A model generated the notes under the pieces. It made no database searches, was not told the origin of the DNA, and was given only the letters and a program-made list of their open reading frames with translations. The position numbers were made by a program, and so were the translations under genes. From Taklimakanibacter sp050251035 (lineage in GTDB: Bacteria; Pseudomonadota; Alphaproteobacteria; Rhizobiales; Aestuariivirgaceae): a stretch of DNA of 64,000 nucleotides. The stretch lies in assembly GCA_050251035.1 (NCBI GenBank), contig JBFWNN010000025.1, forward strand, positions 1-64,000, written 5' to 3'. Of the stretch, positions 1 through 8,697 are shown piece by piece. Positions within the stretch are counted from its first letter, which is position 1; each line of letters opens with the position of its first letter.

Positions 1-64
1 TATGTTGTATCGCTCGACGGACTGCCTCTGTCGTCGTGGCGCTCCCATGCAGAACCTGGCCCAT
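1..64 (-). CDS. IS481-family transposase, N-terminal fragment
   Basis: Only the first 21 codons are inside the window, reading MGQVLHGSATTTEAVRRAIQ and onward. This N-terminus matches what I know of IS481-family transposases common in rhizobia and relatives. In complete copies it is followed by a helix-turn-helix and a DDE integrase core. A strong ribosome-binding site, AAAGGAGG, sits just upstream of the ATG at 64. The gene points away from the body of the window and continues past position 1. It is in a different frame from the prmA read-through. Confidence 0.8.
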   Translation of the reverse strand, partial: MGQVLHGSATTTEAVRRAIQH

Positions 65-120
65 AGCGCCTCCTTTGATTCGGAGGACAATGATGCCCCA
101 TCAAAGCCCGGGACTAAACA
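1..120 (-). mobile_element. IS481-family insertion sequence, left end (partial)
   Basis: On the minus strand an element end beginning TGTTTAGTCCCGG starts at 120 and runs off the window. It abuts CCTAGA (126 to 121), which fits the NCTAGN target known for IS481. A transposase start follows 56 bases inside the end. The terminal sequence agrees with my recollection that transposases of this group end in MPGLNT, encoded by the inverted copy of the same end. The far end and the second target copy lie outside the window, so element length and the direct repeat cannot be confirmed here. Confidence 0.82.
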
Positions 121-126
121 TCTAGG
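121..126. repeat. CTAG-centred target site of the IS481-family element
   Basis: TCTAGG directly adjoins the element end at 120. IS481 is known to insert at NCTAGN and duplicate 6 bp. Only one copy lies in the window, so duplication is inferred. Confidence 0.6.
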
Positions 127-996
127 GCGGCCGGGCCGGGTGAAGACGAGGGTGGACCAGTTGCCGAGCCGCAAGGGGCTCGCGGGCACGAGGCCGCGAT
201 TGCGATAGGCGGCGCGCACCCCTTGCTCCTGGTCGCAGGTGAGGCCCGACAGGATCAGGGCGCCGCCGGGCGCCAGGCTTTGGGCAAGATCACCGGCGAG
301 CGCGATGAGCGGGCGCGCCAGGATATTGGCGAAGATCAGGTCATAGGGCGCCCGGTCGGCGATCTGCCGGTGCTTCAGGCCGGGGGCCGTGACCGCGCCG
401 ACCAAAGACGCGGCGCCGTTGTTGCGGGCATTGTCGCGCGTCACAGAGACCGCCACGGGATCGATGTCGCTGGCGAGCACCGGCCGGCACAGGGCCTTGG
501 CGGCCGCCAAGGCCAGCACGCCGGTGCCGCAGCCGAGATCGAGAATCCGCCGGGGCGCGCCGCGCTTGAGCAGGGCGTCGAAGGCCAGGAGGCAGCCCGC
601 GGTGGTGCCGTGATGACCGGTGCCGAAAGCCGTCCCGGCATCGATCTCGAGCGAAATGCCGCCGTCCCGGCGGCGATCGCGGTCATGCGAGCCATAGAGA
701 TGGAACCGTCCGGCCGCCACCGGCGCCAGGCCTTCGAGCGAGCGCCGCACCCAGTCCACCTCGGGCAAAGCCGTGAGCGAGGAGGCCCTGTCGCCGATGA
801 GGGGCCGCAACCGCTCGCCCGCCGCGCGGGCCTCCGGCTCGGTCGCGAAATAGGCGACGAGATTCCAGATCCGGCGAACCTCGTCGGTCTCGTTGAGCGT
901 GACGGCGAGCGGCGGATCGGGATCGTCCTCGAGGGCCGAGGCGAGCGCGCCGGCGCCGGCCTCGGTCAGGCCCTCGACGGTCAAGGTGAATTGCAT
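121..996 (-). pseudogene. prmA: Ribosomal protein L11 methyltransferase, 3' end interrupted by IS
   Basis: PrmA uses S-adenosylmethionine to trimethylate ribosomal protein L11 in the cytoplasm. About 292 codons are readable, close to full family length. Visible signatures are FGTGHHGTT, the SAM-binding loop DLGCGTGVLALAAAK, the acidic motif ASDIDPVAV and the catalytic-region motif FANILARPL. The fold is complete up to GNWSTLVFTRP, which is near where family members normally end. The IS481-family element then begins at 120 and the frame stays open through it to the window edge. So the loss is probably only a few terminal residues, replaced by at least 40 IS-encoded ones. The start ATG at 996 is 3 bp after the stop of the upstream ABC transporter gene, suggesting one transcript. 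The protein may still be active. L11 methylation is dispensable in Escherichia coli, so loss would be tolerated. Confidence 0.85.
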
Positions 997-999
997 CGG

Positions 1000-2862
1000 C
1001 TACTCCGCCGCCTCGCGCGCCAGGAAGCCGCCCGACTGGCGGTGCCAGAGATCGGCATAGAGGCCGCCCTGGCGCAGAAGCGCGTCATGCGAGCCTTCCT
1101 CGACGATGCGGCCCTTGTCCATGACGACCAGGCGGTCCATCGCGGCGATGGTCGACAGCCGGTGCGCCACGGCGATGACGGTCTTACCCTCCATGAGATT
1201 GTACAGGCTCTCCTGGATCGCCGCCTCGATCTCGGAATCGAGCGCGCTGGTCGCTTCGTCGAGGATGAGGATGGGCGCATCCTTGAGCAGCACGCGGGCA
1301 ATGGCGACGCGCTGGCGCTGGCCGCCGGACAGCTTGACGCCGCGCTCGCCGACATGCGCCTCATAGGCGCGCCGGCCCTTGAGGTCGACCAGATGCGGGA
1401 TGAATTCATGGGCATGGGCGCGCTCGGACGCCTTGACGATCTCCTCCTGCGTCGCCTGGGGCATGCCATAGGCGATATTGTCCTTGATCGAGCGGTGCAG
1501 GAGCGAGGTGTCCTGGGTGACCATGCCGATCTGCTCGCGCAGGCTCTCCTGCTCGACCCTGGCGATGTCCTGGCCGTCGATCAGGATGCGGCCCTTCGGC
1601 AGGTCGTAGAAGCGCAACAGCAGGTTGACCAGCGTCGACTTGCCGGCGCCGGAGCGGCCGACCAGCCCGACCTTCTCGCCGGGCGCGATGACGAGGCTCA
1701 GATCGTCGATGACGATGTGGTCCTTCTCCGCCCGCTTGCCGTAGTTGAAGACGACGTGGTCGAAGCGGATCTCGCCCTTGTCGACGACGAGCGGCCTGGC
1801 GTCCGGCGCATCGACGAGGCTGCGGTCGCGCGCGATGGTCTCGATGCCGTCCTGGACGGTGCCGATGTCCTCGAAGAGGCCGGCGACCTCCCACAGGATC
1901 CAGTGCGCCATGCCCTGCATGCGCAGGATGAGGCCGACGGTGAAGGCGAGCACACCCGTCGTCACCGCATTGATCGACCACAGCCAGATGGTGACGGCGC
2001 CGGTCGAGAACAGCAGCAGCGCATTGAGCACATTGAGCGCCACCGTCATGCGCGTCGTGGTGCGCAGCGAATTGTAGACGGTGTCGAGCATGTGGCGCAG
2101 GCCGTCGCGGGCATAGAGGTCCTCACGGTCGGCATGGGCGAAGAGCTTGACGGTCTGGATGTTGGTGTAGCTGTCGACGATGCGTCCGGTCACCATCGAG
2201 CGGGCATCGGCCTGGGCCTTCGACATCTCGCCGAGCTTCGGCACGAAATGGCGCATGACCAGGAGATAGCCCACGAACCACAGGACGAGCGGGATGGCGA
2301 GGCGCCAGTCACTGGCCGCGAACATGACGACGGCACCGGTGAAATAGACGCCGACATAGACGAGAACCTCGGTGATCTTCATCACCGTGTCGCGCGTGCC
2401 CAGCGCCGCCTGCATGACCTTGGTGGCGATGCGGCCGGCGAAATCGTTCTGGAAGAAGTCGACGCTCTGGCGCAACACGTAGCGATGCGCCAGCCAGCGT
2501 ATGCGCATGGCGAAATTGCCGATGAGCCCCTGATGGACCACGGCCTCGTACCAGAATTTCAGGACCGGCAGGACAAAGAGCACCACGCCCGCCATGGTGA
2601 GGAGCCTCACCTTGTGGTCTTCCCAGAAGGTCGCGCGATCGGCGGTGCTCAGCCAGTCGACCAGATTGCCCATGAAGGAGAACAGCCACACCTCGATCAG
2701 CGCCACCGCCGAAGCGAGCGCCGAGCACACGAGGATCATCGGCCAGAAGGGCCTCGTGTAATGCCAGACGAAGCCCCACAGCGTGCTGCCGGGCTTTGTC
2801 GGTTTCACAGGCGGAAACGTATCGGTCCGGCTTTCCAGCCAGCTGAACACACGCTCGAACAC
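1000..2862 (-). CDS. ABC exporter, fused membrane and ATPase domains (MsbA/lipid exporter type)
   Basis: A half-transporter of 620 residues with an N-terminal six-helix exporter domain (about residues 35 to 345) and a C-terminal nucleotide-binding domain. The ATPase domain shows Walker A GRSGAGKST near residue 402, signature KLSGGQRQR near 510, Walker B ILILDEATSALD near 527 and the H-loop VAHRLST. It should act as a homodimer in the inner membrane. The export substrate cannot be read from sequence; lipid and drug exporters share this layout. I chose the GTG at 2862 because GGAG lies 7 bases upstream and the protein then begins VFERVFSWLESR, as in relatives. An ATG at 3033 would add 57 unlikely residues. 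It is followed after 3 bp by prmA. Confidence 0.85.
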   Translation of the reverse strand: MFERVFSWLESRTDTFPPVKPTKPGSTLWGFVWHYTRPFWPMILVCSALASAVALIEVWLFSFMGNLVDWLSTADRATFWEDHKVRLLTMAGVVLFVLPVLKFWYEAVVHQGLIGNFAMRIRWLAHRYVLRQSVDFFQNDFAGRIATKVMQAALGTRDTVMKITEVLVYVGVYFTGAVVMFAASDWRLAIPLVLWFVGYLLVMRHFVPKLGEMSKAQADARSMVTGRIVDSYTNIQTVKLFAHADREDLYARDGLRHMLDTVYNSLRTTTRMTVALNVLNALLLFSTGAVTIWLWSINAVTTGVLAFTVGLILRMQGMAHWILWEVAGLFEDIGTVQDGIETIARDRSLVDAPDARPLVVDKGEIRFDHVVFNYGKRAEKDHIVIDDLSLVIAPGEKVGLVGRSGAGKSTLVNLLLRFYDLPKGRILIDGQDIARVEQESLREQIGMVTQDTSLLHRSIKDNIAYGMPQATQEEIVKASERAHAHEFIPHLVDLKGRRAYEAHVGERGVKLSGGQRQRVAIARVLLKDAPILILDEATSALDSEIEAAIQESLYNLMEGKTVIAVAHRLSTIAAMDRLVVMDKGRIVEEGSHDALLRQGGLYADLWHRQSGGFLAREAAE

Positions 2863-3030
2863 GGTTTGCTCCAAAAAACGCTTCGCCTTGCCGGCTCCAG
2901 AAGCGTCGGGCCGGAGGCTGTCACTCTCCGGCGATCGTGGCGGTCTTATAGCGGAGCGAAATTGAAGAGGGAAGATGCCGGAACCTAGTGCGGTGGATTT
3001 GACATTCGGCCTTTGGCGGGATTGCTCAAA

Positions 3031-3060
3031 CAAAAACTCCGCCGCGGATGCGGCGGAGTT
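3031..3060 (-). terminator. Rho-independent terminator after the small repeat-tail protein gene
   Basis: A perfect 11-bp stem (3035-3045 with 3050-3060) and 4-base loop is followed on the minus strand by a run of five T. It lies 28 bp beyond the stop of the 3088-3495 gene. Confidence 0.85.
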
Positions 3061-3087
3061 CCTTGAAGTAAAAGCCTGTGACCAGCG

Positions 3088-3495
3088 TTACGGGTTGGTC
3101 GTGCCCTGGCCCGTGGTGCCGCCCTGCGGAGCGGGCTGCTCGGGGGCCGGTGGCGTCGCCGGTTGCTCGCTCGAGCCTTGCGGCTGAGTCGGCGTCGGCG
3201 TCGCGGGCTGCTCGGTCGAACCCTGCGGCTGAGTCGGCGTCGCGGGCTGCTCGGTCGAACCTTGCGGCTCGCTCGGCGTCGGCGTTGCCGGTTGTTCCGT
3301 CGTGGTGCCGGTTGTCGGCGCCGGCGGGGTACCGTTCCCGCCCCACATGAAGAAGGCGGCAATCAACGCCAAGACAATGAGACCGCCAATGATCCATCCG
3401 GTGCTGCTCGTGCCGGAGCGAACCTCCGTATTGTACTGGATGTCCGGATCGACCTTGGGATCTGTCTTCGGGCGATATTGAGGATTGGTATCCAT
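3088..3495 (-). CDS. Small single-span membrane protein with Pro/Thr/Gln repeat tail
   Basis: I do not recognise a named family. The 135-residue protein has a charged N-terminal segment (1 to about 32), one hydrophobic span (about 34 to 51, GWIIGGLIVLALIAAFFMW) and a low-complexity tail. The tail holds four imperfect copies of EQPATPT joined by PQGS, at roughly residues 67 to 122. The layout, a cytoplasmic stub, one anchor and an extended proline-rich arm in the periplasm, resembles small envelope proteins found in Rhizobiales. The ATG at 3495 is the only reasonable start. It is monocistronic, with its own terminator. Function unknown. Confidence 0.7.
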   Translation of the reverse strand: MDTNPQYRPKTDPKVDPDIQYNTEVRSGTSSTGWIIGGLIVLALIAAFFMWGGNGTPPAPTTGTTTEQPATPTPSEPQGSTEQPATPTQPQGSTEQPATPTPTQPQGSSEQPATPPAPEQPAPQGGTTGQGTTNP

Positions 3496-3690
3496 TCTCG
3501 TCTCCCATCAAATGGACGATGCCTGTCAACGCCCGACCAGGGTCAAAGTTCCGCCGCGGGGATAAGAAAAAAATACAATATTACCAATAATTTATGCCGA
3601 ATGTTCCGGGAAGGTGCAAATCGTCCGAGCGGCATGACGGGCCTCCGATAAAAGCGTGCCTCGTTTTCGCCCTGCATGCTAGGAGCGGCC

Positions 3691-5097
3691 ATGGCCTCCT
3701 TTCCGCGCGTCATACCGCTCGTCGTCGCTTCGGCGCTGTTCATGGAGAACACCGATTCGACGGTCATCGCGACGTCGCTGCCGGCCATCGCCGCCGATCT
3801 CGGCGAGGATCCCGTGATCCTGAAGCTCGCTTTCACCACCTATCTCCTGGCGCTCACGGTCTTCATCCCCGTCAGCGGCTGGTGCGCCGATCGTTTCGGC
3901 GCCCGCAATGTGTTCCGCGCCGCCATCGCCGTGTTCACACTGGGCTCCATCGCCTGCGGCCTGTCGACCTCGCTCGAAGGGCTGATCGCCGCCAGGGCGC
4001 TCCAGGGAATGGGCGGCGCCATGATGGTGCCGGTCGGCCGTCTCATCATCCTGAGAACGGTCTCGAAGAGCGAAATGGTCAGTGCGCTGGCGCTGCTCAC
4101 CATACCGGCCTTGATGGGACCGATATTCGGCCCGCCGCTCGGCGGGTTCATCACCACCTACTTCCACTGGCGCTGGATCTTCTGGATCAATGTGCCGGTC
4201 GGCCTCCTGGGCCTGGCCCTGGCGACGATCTACATGCCCGACATCCGCGAGGAGGGCGTGCCACCACTCGATGGGCTGGGCTTCCTCCTGTCCGGCATCG
4301 GGCTCTCGGCGCTGGTCTTCGGCGCCACCGTGTTCGGGCGCGACGTGCTTCCGGCCTATGGAGCGCCGGCGCTGATCGGCATCGGGCTGGTGTTCAGCGT
4401 CCTCTATATATGGCATGCGCGGCGCAGCACGCGGCCCATCCTCGATCTCAACCTGCTCAAGATCGCGACTTTTCGCTCGGGCGTCATGGGCGGCAGCCTG
4501 TTCCGCATCGGGGTGGGCGCCATCCCTTTCCTCCTGCCGCTGATGCTGCAACTCGGCTTCAAGCTGACGCCGTTCCAGTCGGGAAGCCTGACCTGCGCCG
4601 CGGCACTCGGCGCGCTCACCATGAAATTCACCGCGGCACGGATCCTGAAGCGCTTCGGCTTCCGCAGCGTCCTTCTGTTCAACGCCGTGGTGAGCGCCGC
4701 CTTCCTCGGCGTGCAGGGACTGTTCACGCCCGAGACGCCGCATCTCCTCATCCTCGCGGTCCTGCTCGCCGGCGGCTTCTTCCGCTCGCTGCAGTTCACC
4801 TCGCTCAACGCGCTCGCCTATTCGGACATAGCGCAGCGTGAGATGGGGCCGGCGACCAGCTTCTATGCCGTGGCGCAGCAGCTCTCGCTGGCGGCCGGCG
4901 TCGTCTGCGCCGCCTCGGTGCTGGAGCTCGCGCAATATCTGCGCGGCGACCTCATGCTGACGGTGGCCGACTTCTCCTATGCGTTCTTCGCCGTGGCGCT
5001 GGTCAGCGCATTCTCGATTGTCTCGCATCTGAAGCTGGCGCCGGATGCAGGTGCCGAGGTGTCGGGGCGCGCCGTGGCGGTGAAGACTGAAGCCTGA
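3691..5097 (+). CDS. MFS drug/metabolite efflux transporter, DHA2 (14-helix) type
   Basis: A 468-residue major facilitator. The loop between helices 2 and 3 reads GWCADRFGARNVFR, matching MFS motif A, and GPIFGPPLGGFI matches motif C, which marks proton-driven antiporters. Length and the long hydrophobic profile fit the 14-helix DHA2 branch (EmrB-like). There is no neighbouring membrane-fusion protein gene of EmrA type. The start at 3691 is chosen because AGGAG lies 5 bases upstream; an in-frame ATG at 3676 is less well placed. It diverges from the small membrane protein gene across about 195 bp. Substrate unknown. Confidence 0.85.
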   Translation: MASFPRVIPLVVASALFMENTDSTVIATSLPAIAADLGEDPVILKLAFTTYLLALTVFIPVSGWCADRFGARNVFRAAIAVFTLGSIACGLSTSLEGLIAARALQGMGGAMMVPVGRLIILRTVSKSEMVSALALLTIPALMGPIFGPPLGGFITTYFHWRWIFWINVPVGLLGLALATIYMPDIREEGVPPLDGLGFLLSGIGLSALVFGATVFGRDVLPAYGAPALIGIGLVFSVLYIWHARRSTRPILDLNLLKIATFRSGVMGGSLFRIGVGAIPFLLPLMLQLGFKLTPFQSGSLTCAAALGALTMKFTAARILKRFGFRSVLLFNAVVSAAFLGVQGLFTPETPHLLILAVLLAGGFFRSLQFTSLNALAYSDIAQREMGPATSFYAVAQQLSLAAGVVCAASVLELAQYLRGDLMLTVADFSYAFFAVALVSAFSIVSHLKLAPDAGAEVSGRAVAVKTEA

Positions 5098-5271
5098 GCT
5101 CTTCACCGCAACATCCCGTTAACTTTCCACCACAATTGCCGCGAGGGAAGAACCAAATCTATTCAAGACAGCACAGCGCCGGGCTGATAGGCTGTAGCGC
5201 GACGGCAACAGCGAGGCTCACGCGCCAGTTCAGAGGCGGACACTGGCGCTGAGGGGATATGGGGATCTCGA

Positions 5272-7719
5272 ATGAAATTATTGCCGGCGCTGGCGGCGTC
5301 CACAGCTCTCATCCTGACGTTGACTCACTTCTCCAGGTCGGCTGAGGCCGCCTGTTCCGGCCTGCCGGGGACGCCCGGCGCCGACACGATCACCTGCGAC
5401 ACGCCAGGTGCCGAGGGCTTCTTCGACACTGGCGCCGGCAACGACACGGTGACGATCAGCGACGGCACGATCACCGCCAATCCCGCCGATGTCGAGCCGC
5501 GCTCGGGCGAAGACACCAGCATCAAGCAGGAGGCCGGCCGCGACCGGCTGGAAATCAGTGGCGGCCTGGTCGAAGGCGCGGTCGTCCAAGGCGACGGCGA
5601 AGACACCTTCATCATGACCGGCGGGCAGATCGAAGCCCTCAATCAAGGCTCCGAGATCGACATTGCGCGCATCGAAGGCGGCCGGATCGTCGGCCTGTTC
5701 TTCGCCGGCGACGACGTCACCATGACGGACGGTCAGGTCGGAGAAATGAATCTCGAGCAGGCCAACAACATCCTGCGCCTGTCCGGCGGCATCATCGACA
5801 CCAATGTCACCGCCCTGCAAGGCAATGACAGGCTGATCATGTCGGGCGGCGAGATCGGCGGCACGGTCGATTTCGGCAGCGGCGACAACAGCTTTACCAT
5901 CAGTGGCGGCGCGATCGGTGGAAATGTGCAAAGCACCACCGGGCGGGACAGCTTCACCTGGGACGGCGGCGGCGAAATCGGCGGCAGCGTGGCGCTGGGC
6001 GCTGGCAGCGACACGGCAACCTTGCGCAATCTGACCGACGCCGTCATCGGCGCGGCCGTGATCGACGGTCAGGCCGGCCCCGGCCCCGGGCCCGTGCCGC
6101 CGCCTCCGCAGGAGCAGGATCCGGGCATCGACACGCTCACCTTCGACGCCACCACCGCCACCTGGACGGACACACGCTTCCTGAACTGGGAAAACGTCGA
6201 CCTGACCAACGGCACGGCGCTCACCGCCACCGGCGCGATCACGCTCGGCGATGCCGGCACCGGAACGGGGCGGATGCAGATCGACGCGGTGAGCCGGCTG
6301 TTCGCCGCCAATGCATCATTCAGCGCGGCGAACCCGGACACGCCGGCGACGCTCGCCAATGCCGGCGCCATCGACCTCACCAATGATGCCGCCGCCGGCA
6401 GCACATTCACCGTGACCGGGCAATATGCCGGCGAAGGCGGGCGCGTCGTGCTCGACACGGTGCTGGGCAGCGACGGCTCACCGTCCGACAGGCTCGTTCT
6501 CGCATCGGCGCCCGCGACCGGGGCAACCGGGCTCGAGATCAGAAACCTGGGCGGCCCGGGGGCGCTCACCACGGCTGACGGCATATTGGTGGTGGAAGAG
6601 CAGGGCGATCCTTCGGCCGGCAATGCCTTCTTCCTGGCCCAACCGGCCGCCACCGGGGCCTTCGATTATCTGCTCTTCCAGGGCAATCTCGACGGAACAG
6701 AGACCAACAACTGGTATCTCAGGTCGCAGTTGGTCGATCCGGGACCCGATCCGGCGCCGCCCATCCCCTTCTTCCGGCCGGAAGTGGCGGTGCAAACGGC
6801 GGTGCCGCCGCTGGCGCGCGAACTGGTGACGACCCTGCTCGGCACCTTCCATGAAAGGCGCGGCGAGCAGGCGCTGCTCGGTGCGGGCGAAGGCGGCCGG
6901 CTGTGGGCGCGCGGCTTCGGCCAGTATCTCGACATGTCGTGGAACGGCACCGTCGATCCCTCCTTCGAGGGCTCGATCTTCGGCTTCCAGGCCGGCGCCG
7001 ATCTCTATCGGCATGAAAGCCAGAGCGGGCATGCCGCCACATTCGGCGTGTTCGCGGGCTATGGCCGGCTCGACGGCGACGTCGAAGGCTTCGCCGACGG
7101 GGTGACGGATTTCAATGCCGGCGACGCGGCGCTCGACGGCTACAGCATCGGCGCCAATGCCGTCCTCATCGGGCCCGATGGCTGGTATCTCGACGCGGTG
7201 CTCATGGGAACACTGATCGAGGGCGATCCCCGGTCCGACCGCGGCATCGAGGCCGATCTCGACGGCGAGGCCTATACGGCGTCGTTGGAAGCGGGCTATC
7301 CCATCCCGCTCGGCGAAGGCATCGCGCTCGAGCCGCAGGCGCAGATCATCTGGCAGCATATCCATCTCGACGACAGCGCGGATGATTTCGCCGCCATCGA
7401 CTACGACACGCCGGACACCTTCACGGGCCGGGTCGGGGCCCGCCTCACCGGCAATTTCGCGAGCGCCGACGGCGGCTCCTGGCAGCCCTATCTCAAGGCC
7501 AATCTGTGGTTCTCGTCATCCGAGACCGATACGGTCAGCTTCGATGCCGATGAGATCAGGACGAAGGTGGGCAGCACCGCGGTCGAGCTGGGCGGCGGCA
7601 TCGTGGCCAGGCTCTCCGATCGGGTGAGCCTGTTCGGCACCGGCGACTACCTCTTCGATGTCGGCGGGCAGGACAAGGAGGCCGTGGAAGGCAATCTCGG
7701 CCTGCAGATGACGTTCTAA
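5272..7719 (+). CDS. Autotransporter (type Va) with repeat-built passenger
   Basis: An 815-residue secreted/outer-membrane protein. Residues 1 to about 27 form a signal peptide ending SAEA. The passenger carries about seven repeats of roughly 20 residues (residues about 75 to 260) built on the pattern D-x-hydrophobic-x-hydrophobic-S/T-G-G-x-I-x-G, which suggests a beta-helix. A proline-rich linker follows (near 268), then a second passenger part and a hinge PDPAPPIPFFRPEV near 495. The last 270 or so residues form the translocator barrel, with GRLWARGFGQY and a terminal LGLQMTF; the final Phe is the usual outer-membrane insertion signal. It probably displays an adhesin-like surface; no protease triad is seen. 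A 174-bp upstream gap holds its promoter region. Confidence 0.87.
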   Translation: MKLLPALAASTALILTLTHFSRSAEAACSGLPGTPGADTITCDTPGAEGFFDTGAGNDTVTISDGTITANPADVEPRSGEDTSIKQEAGRDRLEISGGLVEGAVVQGDGEDTFIMTGGQIEALNQGSEIDIARIEGGRIVGLFFAGDDVTMTDGQVGEMNLEQANNILRLSGGIIDTNVTALQGNDRLIMSGGEIGGTVDFGSGDNSFTISGGAIGGNVQSTTGRDSFTWDGGGEIGGSVALGAGSDTATLRNLTDAVIGAAVIDGQAGPGPGPVPPPPQEQDPGIDTLTFDATTATWTDTRFLNWENVDLTNGTALTATGAITLGDAGTGTGRMQIDAVSRLFAANASFSAANPDTPATLANAGAIDLTNDAAAGSTFTVTGQYAGEGGRVVLDTVLGSDGSPSDRLVLASAPATGATGLEIRNLGGPGALTTADGILVVEEQGDPSAGNAFFLAQPAATGAFDYLLFQGNLDGTETNNWYLRSQLVDPGPDPAPPIPFFRPEVAVQTAVPPLARELVTTLLGTFHERRGEQALLGAGEGGRLWARGFGQYLDMSWNGTVDPSFEGSIFGFQAGADLYRHESQSGHAATFGVFAGYGRLDGDVEGFADGVTDFNAGDAALDGYSIGANAVLIGPDGWYLDAVLMGTLIEGDPRSDRGIEADLDGEAYTASLEAGYPIPLGEGIALEPQAQIIWQHIHLDDSADDFAAIDYDTPDTFTGRVGARLTGNFASADGGSWQPYLKANLWFSSSETDTVSFDADEIRTKVGSTAVELGGGIVARLSDRVSLFGTGDYLFDVGGQDKEAVEGNLGLQMTF

Positions 7720-7726
7720 GATCGCG

Positions 7727-8251
7727 ATGGCCGGCAGCGAGACTCCGTCGGTCTTCATCATCACCGGCGCCATGGCGGCCGGCAAGTCGACGGTGGCGGA
7801 AGCGCTGGCCCGCCGGCTGCCGAAATCGGTGCATCTGCGCGGCGACGTGTTCCGCCGGATGATCGTCAACGGCGCCGCCCCGATGGGCGCGGTCCTGTCG
7901 GAGGATGGGCTGGCGCAGCTCGAACTGCGCCAGCGTCTCGCCTGCCAGGCGGCGCGCGCCTATGCGCAAGCGGGCTTCGCCGTCGTCTATCAGGATATCC
8001 TCATCGGCGAGGCTTTGGCTCGCGTGGCCGAAAGCCTGGCCGATCTCGCGCCACGCGTCGTCGTGCTCGATCCGCGTCCAGACATATTGGGCAAGCGCGC
8101 CGCGGAACGGCAAAAACGCGGCTATGACGAAAACTTCCGGCCGGAAGTGCTGGCGCAGGCGCTGGCCCGCGAGACGCCGCGCCTCGGCCTGTGGATCGAT
8201 TCATCCGAAATGACGGCGGACGAGGTGGTGGAGCGCATCCTCGCCGGATAG
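7727..8251 (+). CDS. P-loop kinase-like ATPase (AAA / phosphotransferase fold)
   Basis: A 174-residue soluble protein with Walker A GAMAAGKST at residues 14 to 22, an acidic strand end VVVLDPRPD near 113 and a lid-like basic helix KRAAERQKRGYD. This layout matches small nucleoside/antibiotic phosphotransferases such as the chloramphenicol phosphotransferase-like group, but substrate residues cannot be assigned. It starts 7 bp after the autotransporter stop, so the two may be co-transcribed, although no functional link is obvious. It converges with the acetyltransferase gene, 2 bp apart. Confidence 0.7.
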   Translation: MAGSETPSVFIITGAMAAGKSTVAEALARRLPKSVHLRGDVFRRMIVNGAAPMGAVLSEDGLAQLELRQRLACQAARAYAQAGFAVVYQDILIGEALARVAESLADLAPRVVVLDPRPDILGKRAAERQKRGYDENFRPEVLAQALARETPRLGLWIDSSEMTADEVVERILAG

Positions 8252-8253
8252 AC

Positions 8254-8697
8254 TTACTTCAAGTCCTTGCGGAAGCAGATGATGCGCTCGACCTCGGTGA
8301 AGCCATAGGCCTTGTGCGCCGCGAGGCTCGTGTCGTTTCCAAGTTGCGTGTCGCTCGCGAGCTCGCTGTGGCCGCGGGCCTTCGCCCAGGCTTCCGCCGC
8401 GCGCATGAGCGCCCGACCGATCTTGCGGCGGCGATGGTCCGCTTCGACATGCAGGCCTTCGACATAGGCGACGGGCGAGGTGCCGCAGCCTTCGGCATAG
8501 TTGCGCAAGGACAGCTCGATGAAGCCTACAGGCTCGCCGGCCGTGGCGATGAAGACGGCTGCGATCGCCGAGCGGCCGGCGAAAAAGTCCTCGATCTCCG
8601 GAAGATGCGAAGGATCCTCGCCATAAAGGGCGGCGCGCATGTCGCGCCAGGCGGCCCGGTCATCAAGGCGCGCCGGCCGCACGACGACATCCGCCAT
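8254..8697 (-). CDS. GNAT acetyltransferase resembling aminoglycoside 6'-N-acetyltransferase AAC(6')-I
   Basis: A 147-residue GNAT protein. It carries the AAC(6')-I-like sequence VGFIELSLRNYAEGCGTSPVAY followed by the acetyl-CoA loop RRRKIGRAL. The C-terminal block ASDTQLGNDTSLAAHKAYGF with VERIICFRKDL is also characteristic of chromosomal AAC(6')-I enzymes. That family transfers acetyl from acetyl-CoA to the 6' amino group of aminoglycosides, but chromosomal copies may have other natural substrates. The start ATG shares one base with the uvrD stop (TGATG), so it is probably translated by coupling on the helicase transcript. Family assignment is firm; actual resistance activity is an inference. 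Confidence 0.8.
   Translation of the reverse strand: MADVVVRPARLDDRAAWRDMRAALYGEDPSHLPEIEDFFAGRSAIAAVFIATAGEPVGFIELSLRNYAEGCGTSPVAYVEGLHVEADHRRRKIGRALMRAAEAWAKARGHSELASDTQLGNDTSLAAHKAYGFTEVERIICFRKDLK

Noticed and set aside
223..2988. A 921-codon plus-strand open frame
   Set aside because: It lies antisense to prmA and the ABC exporter, whose motifs are unmistakable. GC-rich codon bias leaves the opposite strand free of stops.
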